Shown: positions 1-7,311 of the stretch, piece after piece
Position numbering within the stretch: the first letter of the stretch is position 1
Layout: every line of letters starts with the position of its first letter
Source: Algorimicrobium echini
GTDB lineage: Bacteria; Bacteroidota; Bacteroidia; Flavobacteriales; Flavobacteriaceae
Length of the DNA stretch: 64,000 nucleotides
NCBI RefSeq assembly: GCF_900115185.1
Contig: NZ_FOVN01000004.1
Span: 69,501-133,500, forward strand
Direction of reading: 5' to 3'
The notes under the pieces: generated by a model
The model's input: only the letters and a program-made list of their open reading frames with translations
Database searches by the model: none
Told to the model about the DNA's origin: nothing
Program-made: the position numbers and the translations under genes

Positions 1-167
1 TTCCGAGTCCGTTATTGAGCCAGTTGGCTATTGGAGGGCGTTTGGTTATTCCTGTTGGTGATTCAGTTCAAACCATGACTTTATTTATAAGAAAAGGGGC
101 AAAAGATTTTGAAAAGCATGAGTTTGGAGAATTTCGGTTTGTGCCGCTTTTGGAGGATAAAAATTAA
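1..167 (+). CDS. pcm: Protein-L-isoaspartate O-methyltransferase, C-terminal fragment
   Basis: Only the last 54 codons are inside the window; the gene enters from the left edge, reading in the frame that begins at base 3. The visible tail contains the family's late signature (LAIGGRLVIPVG, then QTMTLFIR and a terminal FRFVPLL), which belongs to the end of the SAM-dependent methyltransferase that methylates isoaspartyl residues in damaged proteins. The catalytic SAM site lies outside the window. It converges with the minus-strand gene that ends only three bases downstream, and I see no clear terminator between them. Confidence 0.8.
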   Translation, partial: PSPLLSQLAIGGRLVIPVGDSVQTMTLFIRKGAKDFEKHEFGEFRFVPLLEDKN

Positions 168-170
168 AAG

Positions 171-689
171 TTAGATCTTTTTCTTTTTTAAATTTATAAC
201 CATATAAATTATTGGGCCAATAGTCATTAAGATAACAATTCCCATGAGTAGGTAATTAGCTACTGTGCTTATTGCTTTTGTTTGGTTTAAACTAACTTGA
301 ATAATTTCAAAAGTTATAATACTAAAAAGTAGTGCTATGCTAAGGCTTAAAAGCCGAATCATCCGTGTAGCATTAGAATACATCTTTTTAGCGTTTGCAA
401 GCGTGATTTTTTGAGGGTAATTAAAAATTTGCGGAAATTTATTTAAATAATACAAGCCGTAAACGGTTGCAAAACCTATAATATTAAGGAACCAAATACT
501 ACTTTTATCACCATAACGTGTTATTGTTCCTGAATAATTAAAATGCATGGGAACTTGTTCTGGAAGCGCATTATAACTTAAAATAGTATAGAATAATGCA
601 ACTGCAAGAATTCCGAAGGAAAAGATATCTAAAAAATTATCGAGTGTCGTCTTTTCCAAAGCAATTTTAGGTCGATTTTCATCAAACAT
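171..689 (-). CDS. DUF1648-type integral membrane protein
   Basis: This is a 172-residue protein with about four hydrophobic segments. After the first membrane segment it carries the DUF1648 signature (residues about 45-65, PEQVPMHFNYSGTITRYGDK), seen in small membrane proteins such as the N-terminal part of SdpI-like proteins. The exact function is unknown. A longer reading frame opens at 758, but that would overlap the upstream gene by 55 bases; the ATG at 689 leaves a 14-base gap and starts just before the conserved part, so I prefer it. It is the last gene of the probable smpB / NTF2-like / DUF1648 operon. Confidence 0.72.
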   Translation of the reverse strand: MFDENRPKIALEKTTLDNFLDIFSFGILAVALFYTILSYNALPEQVPMHFNYSGTITRYGDKSSIWFLNIIGFATVYGLYYLNKFPQIFNYPQKITLANAKKMYSNATRMIRLLSLSIALLFSIITFEIIQVSLNQTKAISTVANYLLMGIVILMTIGPIIYMVINLKKKKI

Positions 690-703
690 TTTTAATGGAT
701 AAA

Positions 704-1234
704 TTAGTTTGGTAAATAATCTCGTGGAATGGGTTTTGTTCGCGTTTCTTGCATCCAATACACATTAATAATCCACCAACGCGTGCCATCATTAAGGAGT
801 TGAATGCTTTTAATGCCACGTAAAGCGGGATACGGATCGGTTGGGTCATGATAAGCTTCAAAGGTGCTGAAAACTTGCGCTATATTACCATAAACATCTA
901 TTTTACGATTTATTTCTTTTTCAAAATAGCCATTTTCTTTTAACCATTCATCTGAAGATTTTTTATAGTCGTCTGGTGTCAAGAATTTGGCCAAATGGTT
1001 TCCGTCTAAACTTGTACCTGTTGGAATAATTTTTGCGCCAGGATAAAACAAATATTTAAAATCACTCCAATCCCTTTCGTATCCTTTTTTGCCGGAAGTA
1101 ACGCTATACAATTCATTGATAATGGCATCTACACTTCCTACTTTTCTAGAACTAGGATCCAACAAAAGCTGTGCTTGTATTTGCGAAATAGTTAGGCAAA
1201 GAGCTAAAACAAATAGGATTTTTTTATTAAGCAT
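704..1234 (-). CDS. Secreted NTF2-like (SnoaL/DUF4440-type) protein
   Basis: The 176-residue product has a clear Sec signal peptide (residues 1-21, ending in QIQAQ) followed by a cone-shaped NTF2-like fold inferred from its pattern: an initial helix (VDAIINELYSVTSG), a W-rich middle and a closing beta hairpin (GIKSIQLLNDGTRWWIINVYW). Proteins of this type bind small ligands or are enzymes, but nothing here fixes a substrate. It begins three bases after the smpB stop codon, so the two are almost certainly co-transcribed. The family assignment is from sequence pattern only. Confidence 0.65.
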   Translation of the reverse strand: MLNKKILFVLALCLTISQIQAQLLLDPSSRKVGSVDAIINELYSVTSGKKGYERDWSDFKYLFYPGAKIIPTGTSLDGNHLAKFLTPDDYKKSSDEWLKENGYFEKEINRKIDVYGNIAQVFSTFEAYHDPTDPYPALRGIKSIQLLNDGTRWWIINVYWMQETRTKPIPRDYLPN

Positions 1235-1237
1235 ATT

Positions 1238-1693
1238 TTAAAAACTTTTTTTAATACGGTCTAATCTTTTTTTGTTGTCACGATCCTTAATGGTTTCGCG
1301 CTTATCAAATAATTTTTTCCCTCTAGCTAAAGCAATCACTAATTTGGCATACCCTTTATCATTAATAAATAAACGTAAAGGAATTATGGTTAAACCTGTG
1401 TTTCTAACCTCTTTTTCTAACTTTTTCAGTTCACGTTTATTTAATAATAACTTACGCTCTGCTTTGGGTTTGTGGTTATAATATGTGCCGTATAAATACT
1501 CCTCAACGGTCATGTTAACAACAAACAGTTCGCCGTCCTCATTGAATTCGCAGAAGCTTTCTGCAATAGAAGCCTTACTCGCCCTAATTGATTTTATTTC
1601 GGTTCCAGATAGTACAATTCCAGCCGTATATTTATCTAAAATTTCATATTGAAATTTAGCCTTTTTATTCTTTATGTTTATGGTGTTTTGCAT
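1238..1693 (-). CDS. smpB: SsrA-binding protein SmpB
   Basis: This 151-residue protein binds tmRNA and carries it to stalled ribosomes for trans-translation. The whole family pattern is visible: an N-terminal NKKAKFQYEI strand, the GIVLSGTEIKSIR motif near residues 26-38, the KPKAERKLLLNKRE stretch, GLTIIPLRLFINDKGYAK, and the basic C-terminal tail (KKLFDKRETIKDRD...). A TTG at 1702 would add three residues, but a TAnnTTTG promoter element sits over that TTG (1700-1707), so the ATG at 1693 is the real start. The transcript would then have almost no leader. It is first in an operon with the NTF2-like and DUF1648 genes. Confidence 0.95.
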   Translation of the reverse strand: MQNTINIKNKKAKFQYEILDKYTAGIVLSGTEIKSIRASKASIAESFCEFNEDGELFVVNMTVEEYLYGTYYNHKPKAERKLLLNKRELKKLEKEVRNTGLTIIPLRLFINDKGYAKLVIALARGKKLFDKRETIKDRDNKKRLDRIKKSF

Positions 1694-1699
1694 AGAATT

Positions 1700-1731
1700 C
1701 AAAGGTAAATAAATTATGATTGTTTTTCGAA
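1700..1731 (-). promoter_or_regulatory. Promoter of smpB
   Basis: On the minus strand the -7 element TACCTTTG (1707-1700) matches the Bacteroidota consensus TAnnTTTG exactly. Twenty bases upstream lies TTCG (1731-1728), one mismatch from the TTTG -33 box. The G of the -7 box is only seven bases from the smpB ATG, so transcription would start at or next to the start codon. Confidence 0.55.
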
Positions 1732-1779
1732 TATAAGCTGTAAGTATTCATTAGATTTACGACAGAATTTAGAAATTTA

Positions 1780-2547
1780 ATGAATATGAAATACCTGCCC
1801 ATTCTTCTTATAACTATTCTATTAGCTAGTTGCCAAACAAGTAATAAAAATTTGTCTGCTGATGATATTGTAAATAACGCTATTGAAGTGGCTGGAGGTG
1901 ATAAATTTGATACAACGTCCTATTCTTTTCAGTTTAGAGACAAACAATATCATGCCGCTCGTTATAATGGTTATTATTCTTTAGTTAGGGAGTTTAATCA
2001 GGATTCTGTTGGTTTTATTCAAGATTACATAAGTAATAGCGGTTTTGAACGGTACATTAATAAAAAACGTGTAAACCTAGCAGATTCTACTGCGGCTAAA
2101 TTAAGTGCTTCCGTAAATTCAGTTCATTATTTTGCCATATTACCTTATGGTTTAAATGATGCTGCAGTAAATAAGCAATTAATAGGAAAGGTTACAGTAA
2201 ATGACGTGCCATATTATAAAATTAAAGTCACTTTTGAAAAAGAAGGTGGTGGTGAAGATTTTGAAGACGAATTCGTTTATTGGATACAAACTGAAACTTT
2301 TAAAGTGGATTATTTAGCTTATTCTTATGAAGAAGAGGATGGTGTTGGATTTCGTTTTCGTGAAGCTTTTAACGAACGTTATGTTTTAGGTTTACGTTTT
2401 GTGGATTACAATAATTATAAGCCAGAAGCCGAAGGGATTTCAGTGGAAGATTTAGATGATTTGTTTGAAAAACAACAGTTGAAATTACTTTCTAAAATAA
2501 AATTGGAAACTATTGTTGAGGGTTCACCGTTAAAAGTAAATCCGTAA
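1780..2547 (+). CDS. DUF6503-type lipoprotein
   Basis: The 255-residue product has a lipoprotein signal (lipobox LLASC, Cys at residue 18) and then the start typical of DUF6503-like flavobacterial lipoproteins (DDIVNNAIEVAGGDKFD...YSFQFRDKQYHA). The body is rich in alternating beta strands and resembles the LolA/outer-membrane lipoprotein-sorting fold, but no function is established. A second ATG lies two codons downstream at 1786 and could also serve. Its 3' end overlaps the opposing phosphatase gene by 38 bases. Family name is a moderate-confidence recognition. Confidence 0.72.
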   Translation: MNMKYLPILLITILLASCQTSNKNLSADDIVNNAIEVAGGDKFDTTSYSFQFRDKQYHAARYNGYYSLVREFNQDSVGFIQDYISNSGFERYINKKRVNLADSTAAKLSASVNSVHYFAILPYGLNDAAVNKQLIGKVTVNDVPYYKIKVTFEKEGGGEDFEDEFVYWIQTETFKVDYLAYSYEEEDGVGFRFREAFNERYVLGLRFVDYNNYKPEAEGISVEDLDDLFEKQQLKLLSKIKLETIVEGSPLKVNP

Positions 2548-3028
2548 CCATAGTATCTGTAATTGTTAAAATATACAAGTTGCCATTATTGCTATCATCA
2601 ATATCCAGATAGCTTTCAGTTCCTAGAAACTTATTTACAAATTTGGGCGTCGTATCACTGTGTCCAACAATGAGGACATTGTTTCCTTTGTTATTTTCTA
2701 GAATATTTCTAGTATCTAATTGAATGGCATCATAAATCTGAATGGTTAAATTATTACTGTTAGCAGTAGGTTTTGCGGTTTCAATAGTTCTGTTGTAATC
2801 TGTTGAATAGATGGCATCAAATTTTACGTTTTTAAAAATTTCCGACCAGTATTGCGCTCTATTTAGCCCAGTTGTAGTTAAATGCGGATTTTTATTTTCA
2901 GGATTACTTCTGTCTTTTTCTGCGTGACGAATAAAATAAAGCGTGGTTAGCGTTGTATCGTCAGATTTATTAGTACAACTTGATACTAATAAAAATGCAC
3001 TAAAAACAAGTGGTAGAAAAAACCTCAT
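2510..3028 (-). CDS. Histidine phosphatase (phosphoglycerate mutase-like) lipoprotein
   Basis: This 172-residue protein carries a lipobox (LVSSC, Cys18) and a histidine phosphatase domain. The catalytic RH of the family is seen in LYFIRHAEK (R34, H35), and the second catalytic His in IVGHSDT near residue 122. The small size resembles SixA-type phosphatases more than true phosphoglycerate mutases. It is probably exposed at the envelope; the substrate is unknown. It lies just downstream of deoD (18-base gap) on the same strand and may be read through from deoC-deoD. Its last 38 bases are antisense to the neighbouring lipoprotein gene. Confidence 0.8.
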   Translation of the reverse strand: MRFFLPLVFSAFLLVSSCTNKSDDTTLTTLYFIRHAEKDRSNPENKNPHLTTTGLNRAQYWSEIFKNVKFDAIYSTDYNRTIETAKPTANSNNLTIQIYDAIQLDTRNILENNKGNNVLIVGHSDTTPKFVNKFLGTESYLDIDDSNNGNLYILTITDTMVTDLLLTVNPQQ

Positions 3029-3046
3029 AAGATATTCTAATTTTGG

Positions 3047-3745
3047 TTACGCCAATTCTAAAGCAATTGAAATCATGTCTTTAAACGTGGTTTCACGTTC
3101 CTGACTTGTGGTGCGCTCACCAGTAACTAACGAGTCGGAAATGGTTAAAATTGTCAAGGCATTTACGTTATGTTTAGCTGCTATAGTATACAATCCTGCG
3201 GTTTCCATTTCAACACAAAGCACACCAAACTTTGACCATTTTTTATAGGACTCAAAGTTATCGGCATAAAATTCATCAGATGTAAAAACGTTACCCGCTT
3301 TAAGAGGGATGTTTTTGTTTTTTGCAATGTCAACTGCTTTTTGAAATAAATTAAAATCGGCTGTAGGAGCATAATCTGCACCGCCAAAGCGTAATTCATT
3401 AACTCCAGAATTAGAAGATGCAGCCATAGCTAAAACGATGTCCCTAACTTTTACGTGTTTTTGATAGGAGCCAGCACTCCCAACACGGATTAAGTTTTTT
3501 ACGCCAAACTCATTAATAAGTTCATGGGCATAAATAGAAATGCTTGGAACACCCATTCCAGTACCCATTACTGATATGGGTTTTCCATTGAAAGTTCCAG
3601 TATATCCAAACATATTACGAACTTTATTGAAGCATTTAGGATTATCTAAAAAAGTTTCGGCAATCCATTTGGCGCGGAGGGGATCACCAGGTAACAAAAT
3701 AGTTTCTGCTATATCACCTTTTTTAGCTTCAATATGTACACTCAT
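3047..3745 (-). CDS. deoD: Purine nucleoside phosphorylase DeoD-type
   Basis: The 232-residue protein is a hexameric-type purine nucleoside phosphorylase: it splits purine (deoxy)nucleosides with phosphate into base and (deoxy)ribose-1-phosphate. Family motifs include [13 protein letters not shown] near the N terminus (phosphate and nucleoside binding), [28 protein letters not shown], and the late [16 protein letters not shown] and TISDSL motifs. Length fits the family. It starts seven bases after deoC, so the pair forms one deoxyribonucleoside salvage operon. Confidence 0.95.
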   Translation of the reverse strand: MSVHIEAKKGDIAETILLPGDPLRAKWIAETFLDNPKCFNKVRNMFGYTGTFNGKPISVMGTGMGVPSISIYAHELINEFGVKNLIRVGSAGSYQKHVKVRDIVLAMAASSNSGVNELRFGGADYAPTADFNLFQKAVDIAKNKNIPLKAGNVFTSDEFYADNFESYKKWSKFGVLCVEMETAGLYTIAAKHNVNALTILTISDSLVTGERTTSQERETTFKDMISIALELA

Positions 3746-3752
3746 AATGTGG

Positions 3753-4418
3753 TTATTTTTTTTGTTCTTTTTTTGCTAATTCCTCCATGATAGAAACACC
3801 TGCCGATGCGCCTATTCTATCTACACCAGCTTCTATATATTTTCTAACGGTTTCCAAATTACGTATTCCTCCTGATGCTTTTATTTTTGCTCCATCTTTA
3901 ACCGTTTTTTTTATCATTTTAACAGCAGTCAATGTGGCACCACCTTTGGAGAAACCAGTGGAGGTTTTTATAAAATCGGCTTTAGCATCTAGGCAAATTT
4001 GACAGGCTTTAATGATTTCATTTTTAGAAAGCTCGCTAATTTCTAGAATAACTTTAAGGGTTTTAGCTCCAATAGCTACCTTTACATCTCGAATATCTGT
4101 GTAAACATTTACGTAATTTTTGCTTTTTAACATACCAATATTGATAACCATGTCAATTTCATCGGCACCATCTTCTAGGGCTTTCTGTGCTTCAAAAACT
4201 TTAGCTTCTGTGGTCATGGCTCCTAATGGAAAGCCTACAACAGCACATACTTTTACATTGGAATTTGTTAAAAGTTCTTTGGCTAAAGGCACATAAAATC
4301 CGTTGACACAAACGCTGTAAAAGCGATGTTCTTTGGCTTCATCACAAAGTGTTTTAATTTCTTTTTGGGTAGCACTTGGTTTAAGGAGCGTGTGGTCTAT
4401 GTAGTTATTAATATTCAT
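3753..4418 (-). CDS. deoC: Deoxyribose-phosphate aldolase
   Basis: The 221-residue protein is a class I aldolase that cleaves 2-deoxyribose-5-phosphate into glyceraldehyde-3-phosphate and acetaldehyde. It shows the DeoC sequence order: [57 protein letters not shown], the Schiff-base lysine region [24 protein letters not shown] and [13 protein letters not shown]. It is the first gene of the deoC-deoD unit and is preceded by an inverted repeat (4445-4478) that may be a control site. Confidence 0.95.
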   Translation of the reverse strand: MNINNYIDHTLLKPSATQKEIKTLCDEAKEHRFYSVCVNGFYVPLAKELLTNSNVKVCAVVGFPLGAMTTEAKVFEAQKALEDGADEIDMVINIGMLKSKNYVNVYTDIRDVKVAIGAKTLKVILEISELSKNEIIKACQICLDAKADFIKTSTGFSKGGATLTAVKMIKKTVKDGAKIKASGGIRNLETVRKYIEAGVDRIGASAGVSIMEELAKKEQKK

Positions 4419-4444
4419 AATGATAAAAAAATAGGTTAAGGTGC

Positions 4445-4478
4445 GGTAAAAATACGATTAACTGCGTATCTTTTTACC
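4445..4478. promoter_or_regulatory. Inverted repeat in the deoC upstream region
   Basis: GGTAAAAA (4445-4452) pairs with TTTTTACC (4471-4478), and the inner TACG (4453-4456) with CGTA (4465-4468), with a two-base bulge. The structure begins 27 bases upstream of the deoC ATG. On the minus strand its distal arm contains TATTTTTA, one mismatch from a TAnnTTTG -7 element, so the repeat could be an operator over the deoC promoter. Function is inferred. Confidence 0.35.
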
Positions 4479-4632
4479 TCAATCCCTAAAACTTTATTAA
4501 AATTTTAGGAGATTTTTAAATGAAACCAGCCCATTAACTTTTTTTATTAATTTATTATGTTGACTGATAGGTTTTTACAACAGGTCTTTTTCATCTATGA
4601 TTTTTATCAGTATTTAAAGGTTTTTTTGAATT

Positions 4633-4640
4633 TACTTTTG
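4633..4640 (+). promoter_or_regulatory. -7 promoter element of the OmpW-like gene
   Basis: TACTTTTG matches TAnnTTTG exactly and lies 26 bases before the ATG at 4666. No clean TTTG is visible at the -33 position, so only the -7 half is supported. Confidence 0.45.
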
Positions 4641-4665
4641 AAGTATAATTTAAAACTTATAAATC

Positions 4666-5286
4666 ATGAGAAAAATAATTTTTAGCGCATTATTACTGTT
4701 TGTAGTTGTATTTAATGCTCAAGGCCAGGACGAACAAACATCATCAGATGATTATAGTAAATGGCAAGCGCGTTTTCGAGTTATTGCCGTAGTTCCTCAA
4801 CCTGGAGATAATTTACCTGGTGCGGAAGTAGACATTTCTACAACCTTTGTTCCGGAGTTAGACTTTACCTATTTCTTTACTAAAAATATTGCTGCCGAAT
4901 TAATTTTAGCAACAACTAAACATGACGTTGAAGTAGAAAATGGTCCTGATTTAGGTTATGCGTGGTTATTGCCACCAACATTAAATTTACAGTATCATTT
5001 TTATTTAGGAGATTTTAAACCTTATTTAGGTGCTGGTATTAATTATACTATTTTTTATGGCATTGATGAAGGTGATGTTGTAGGAATGGACTATGATAAT
5101 ACGTTTGGATTCTCGTTTCAAGCAGGTGTAGATTATAGCTTTAATGATAAATGGTTTTTAAATTTAGACATTAAACAATTACTTATATCTACAGATGTAG
5201 AAGTAAACACAGGTGTGGGTGTTTTACCAGTTGAGGTAGATATTAATCCACTTGTAGTTGGTTTAGGTATTGGCAGAAAATTTTAA
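4666..5286 (+). CDS. OmpW-like outer membrane protein
   Basis: The 206-residue product has a Sec signal peptide (about residues 1-20, ending FNAQGQ) and a beta-barrel pattern of alternating aromatic strands. The OmpW features are present: WQARFRVIAVVPQ, then VDISTTFVPELDFTYFFTKNIAAELIL, LPPTLNLQYHFYLGDFKPYLGAGINYTIFY, and a C-terminal strand ending VVGLGIGRKF with the terminal aromatic expected for BAM insertion. OmpW proteins form small eight-stranded barrels that pass hydrophobic molecules. It stands alone, with its own -7 element and a terminator downstream. Confidence 0.85.
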   Translation: MRKIIFSALLLFVVVFNAQGQDEQTSSDDYSKWQARFRVIAVVPQPGDNLPGAEVDISTTFVPELDFTYFFTKNIAAELILATTKHDVEVENGPDLGYAWLLPPTLNLQYHFYLGDFKPYLGAGINYTIFYGIDEGDVVGMDYDNTFGFSFQAGVDYSFNDKWFLNLDIKQLLISTDVEVNTGVGVLPVEVDINPLVVGLGIGRKF

Positions 5287-5306
5287 ATAAACAAAATGGT
5301 AAGATG

Positions 5307-5334
5307 AAAAAAACCGCTTTAGTGCGGTTTTTTT
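5307..5334. terminator. Bidirectional terminator between the OmpW-like and STAS-like genes
   Basis: AAAAAACCGC (5307-5316) and GCGGTTTTTT (from 5324) form a perfect stem around a short TTTAGT loop, with an A run on one side and a T run on the other. It can stop transcription from both converging genes. Confidence 0.8.
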
Positions 5335-5337
5335 TAT

Positions 5338-5721
5338 TTATTTAGTTTCCTGTTTTATTATTTTATGAACCCATTGAATCGCTTCACTTAAGGTATCAAA
5401 AATCTCATAGGGTTTATCAAAAAAATTACGCTCGTATTCGGCGTTTTGTTTCATAATAGGAGTGTCCGGAATCATGGCAATGGCTACTAAATTTGGAATT
5501 TTTTCTGTTTCTACATAAGTCAGCGGATCAACTGAATAGGAGTTAATACGATTTGAAACATATACAATGTTTTTGCCGGTAAAATGCTTCTGTATAATTT
5601 CATTTAATTTTATGTTGTGCTCGGGATGAATTTCCATGCCTTCGCGTATTTGGCAAACCAAAAACTCGTCAAAGACAAAAAGTTCAGCACGAGGTAAACT
5701 GTAATAATGAAACATGCCCAT
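5338..5721 (-). CDS. STAS/SEC14-like (SpoIIAA-type) small cytoplasmic protein
   Basis: This is a 127-residue soluble protein with no signal peptide. The pattern of strands and helices (ELFVFDEFLVCQIREGM, KNIVYVSNRINSYSVDP, NLVAIAMIP, and a closing helix LSEAIQWVHKIIK) resembles the STAS-like proteins common in flavobacteria. I cannot point to a conserved phosphorylatable serine, so it need not be an anti-anti-sigma factor. An internal ATG two codons downstream is an alternative start. Function unknown. Confidence 0.6.
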   Translation of the reverse strand: MGMFHYYSLPRAELFVFDEFLVCQIREGMEIHPEHNIKLNEIIQKHFTGKNIVYVSNRINSYSVDPLTYVETEKIPNLVAIAMIPDTPIMKQNAEYERNFFDKPYEIFDTLSEAIQWVHKIIKQETK

Positions 5722-5872
5722 ATTGCGATAAATCTATTCAAGGTTAAAAATAGTTTTTTATTTATAAAACAGTTTATTGTTGTAGTGTTTTTTTCTGTTT
5801 TTTAATGCATTTTAAGCCATTCCAATTATTAAAACGTATATTGAAGCTGCTATTAATTAATACTTTATATTT

Positions 5873-7189
5873 ATGAAACATGTAAAAACCTATTACCTGC
5901 TTGCTATGCTATTTTTAAGTGTTAGCCTTCAAGCTCAAATTTCTGACACCGATTTTCCTGTAAATCAACTAATCGTTAATGAAGACCTTATGGTTAAGGG
6001 AAGTGGCTGCATCGGTATGGACTGTCCTGATGCGCCTTCTTTTGGCTTTCATACCATTCGTTTAATGGAAAATAATTTACGCATTGCTTTTGATGATACG
6101 AGTTCTTCTGGAACATTTCCCGCAAACGATTGGGAAATTACTATTAATGATACAGGAAATGGAGGTGCTAATTATTTTGGCGTAACGGATGTTACAGCCA
6201 ATACAAGTCCATTTAAAATTATGGCAGGTGCAGGAAATGATGCCTTATTTGTTAGCGGAACAGGAGGAAATGTTGGTTTAGGTACGAATGCTCCTCTTGT
6301 AGAACTGCATATAACAGATGGAGATTCTCCTGCTTTACGTTTGGAACAAAATGGTGCTTCTGGCTGGACATCGCAAACTTGGGATGTAGCAGGAAATGAA
6401 ACTAATTTCTTTATTAGAGATGTAACAGGAGGAAGTACTCTGCCATTCAAAATAAAACCTGGTGCACCGAATAATGTCATTTTTATTGCAGAAACAGGCG
6501 CATTGGGTGTTAACAATGCTGCACCAAACGGAAATGCTTCTTTAGATTTGGGTGCTACCAATAAAGGTTTAATATTGAATAGGTTAACAAACGCTGATAG
6601 AGCAACTTTATCAGGTGGTGCTGTGGCAGGTATGATGGTTTATGATACGGAAGATAATGCTACCTATACTTGGGATGGTTCTGCTTGGGTGCTACCAGGA
6701 AGTGATAGTCAAAACATGGCGTCAGCAACATTAAGTGGTACAACCTTAACGGTTGCCATTGAAAATGGTACATCTGTAGATGTTGATTTGGCTCCTTTGT
6801 TAACAAGTTTGCAAGCCGAAAATGTAGCGCAGCAAGCACAAATAGACGATTTGCTAGCTAGAATGACGGCTCTTGAAGATTGTGCCTGTGAAACCCTTCA
6901 GATTCCTGAAATAGAAACAGGTGAAATAGGTATTCAACTTGGGCAAAATGTCCCAAACCCCTTTAACACGCAATCTGAAATTTCCTATTTTATTCCTTCA
7001 AAATACCAAACAGCAAAAATTGTTTTAACTTCATCTTTAGGGCAAATTATCTCATCAGCTCCAATCACCCAATTTGGAAAATCTGGTACTATATCTATTC
7101 AAAAGGCACAGTTGCAATCTGCTATATATTATTACACACTATATGTAGATGGTAAAAAAATAGAAACGAAACGTTTGGTGGTTAAGTAA
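5873..7189 (+). CDS. Exported fibre-like protein with T9SS sorting domain
   Basis: The 438-residue protein starts with a signal peptide (residues 1-21, ending SLQAQ). The middle has two similar repeats of about 90 residues (each with NDW/WDVAG..., PFKI, then GNVGLGTNAP or GALGVNNAAP), like the head/neck repeats of tail-fibre and trimeric adhesin proteins. A coiled coil follows (LQAENVAQQAQIDDLLARM), then a T9SS type A sorting domain (LGQNVPNPFNTQSEISYFIP ... KRLVVK). It is therefore predicted to cross the outer membrane by T9SS and be displayed or released. The partner or substrate is unknown. Confidence 0.8.
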   Translation: MKHVKTYYLLAMLFLSVSLQAQISDTDFPVNQLIVNEDLMVKGSGCIGMDCPDAPSFGFHTIRLMENNLRIAFDDTSSSGTFPANDWEITINDTGNGGANYFGVTDVTANTSPFKIMAGAGNDALFVSGTGGNVGLGTNAPLVELHITDGDSPALRLEQNGASGWTSQTWDVAGNETNFFIRDVTGGSTLPFKIKPGAPNNVIFIAETGALGVNNAAPNGNASLDLGATNKGLILNRLTNADRATLSGGAVAGMMVYDTEDNATYTWDGSAWVLPGSDSQNMASATLSGTTLTVAIENGTSVDVDLAPLLTSLQAENVAQQAQIDDLLARMTALEDCACETLQIPEIETGEIGIQLGQNVPNPFNTQSEISYFIPSKYQTAKIVLTSSLGQIISSAPITQFGKSGTISIQKAQLQSAIYYYTLYVDGKKIETKRLVVK

Positions 7190-7203
7190 GAGTTTTACAA
7201 ACA

Positions 7204-7243
7204 AAAAAGCAACGTGCATCTATAAAGATTTACGTTGCTTTTT
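7204..7243. terminator. Terminator after the T9SS protein gene
   Basis: AAAAAGCAACGT (7204-7215) pairs with ACGTTGCTTTTT (7232-7243) around a 16-base loop. The T run lies on the plus strand, directly downstream of the stop at 7189. Confidence 0.75.
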
Positions 7244-7311
7244 CAAACTAACTAACCAACTTATTCATGAAAACGTTTTAGTTCAAGTTTTATTTTTGTT
7301 TTAACGAAACT

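Noticed and set aside
6172-6561. Minus-strand 129-codon frame inside the T9SS fibre-like gene
   Set aside because: Antisense shadow of a well-supported gene, with Pro/Phe-rich composition typical of such shadows.
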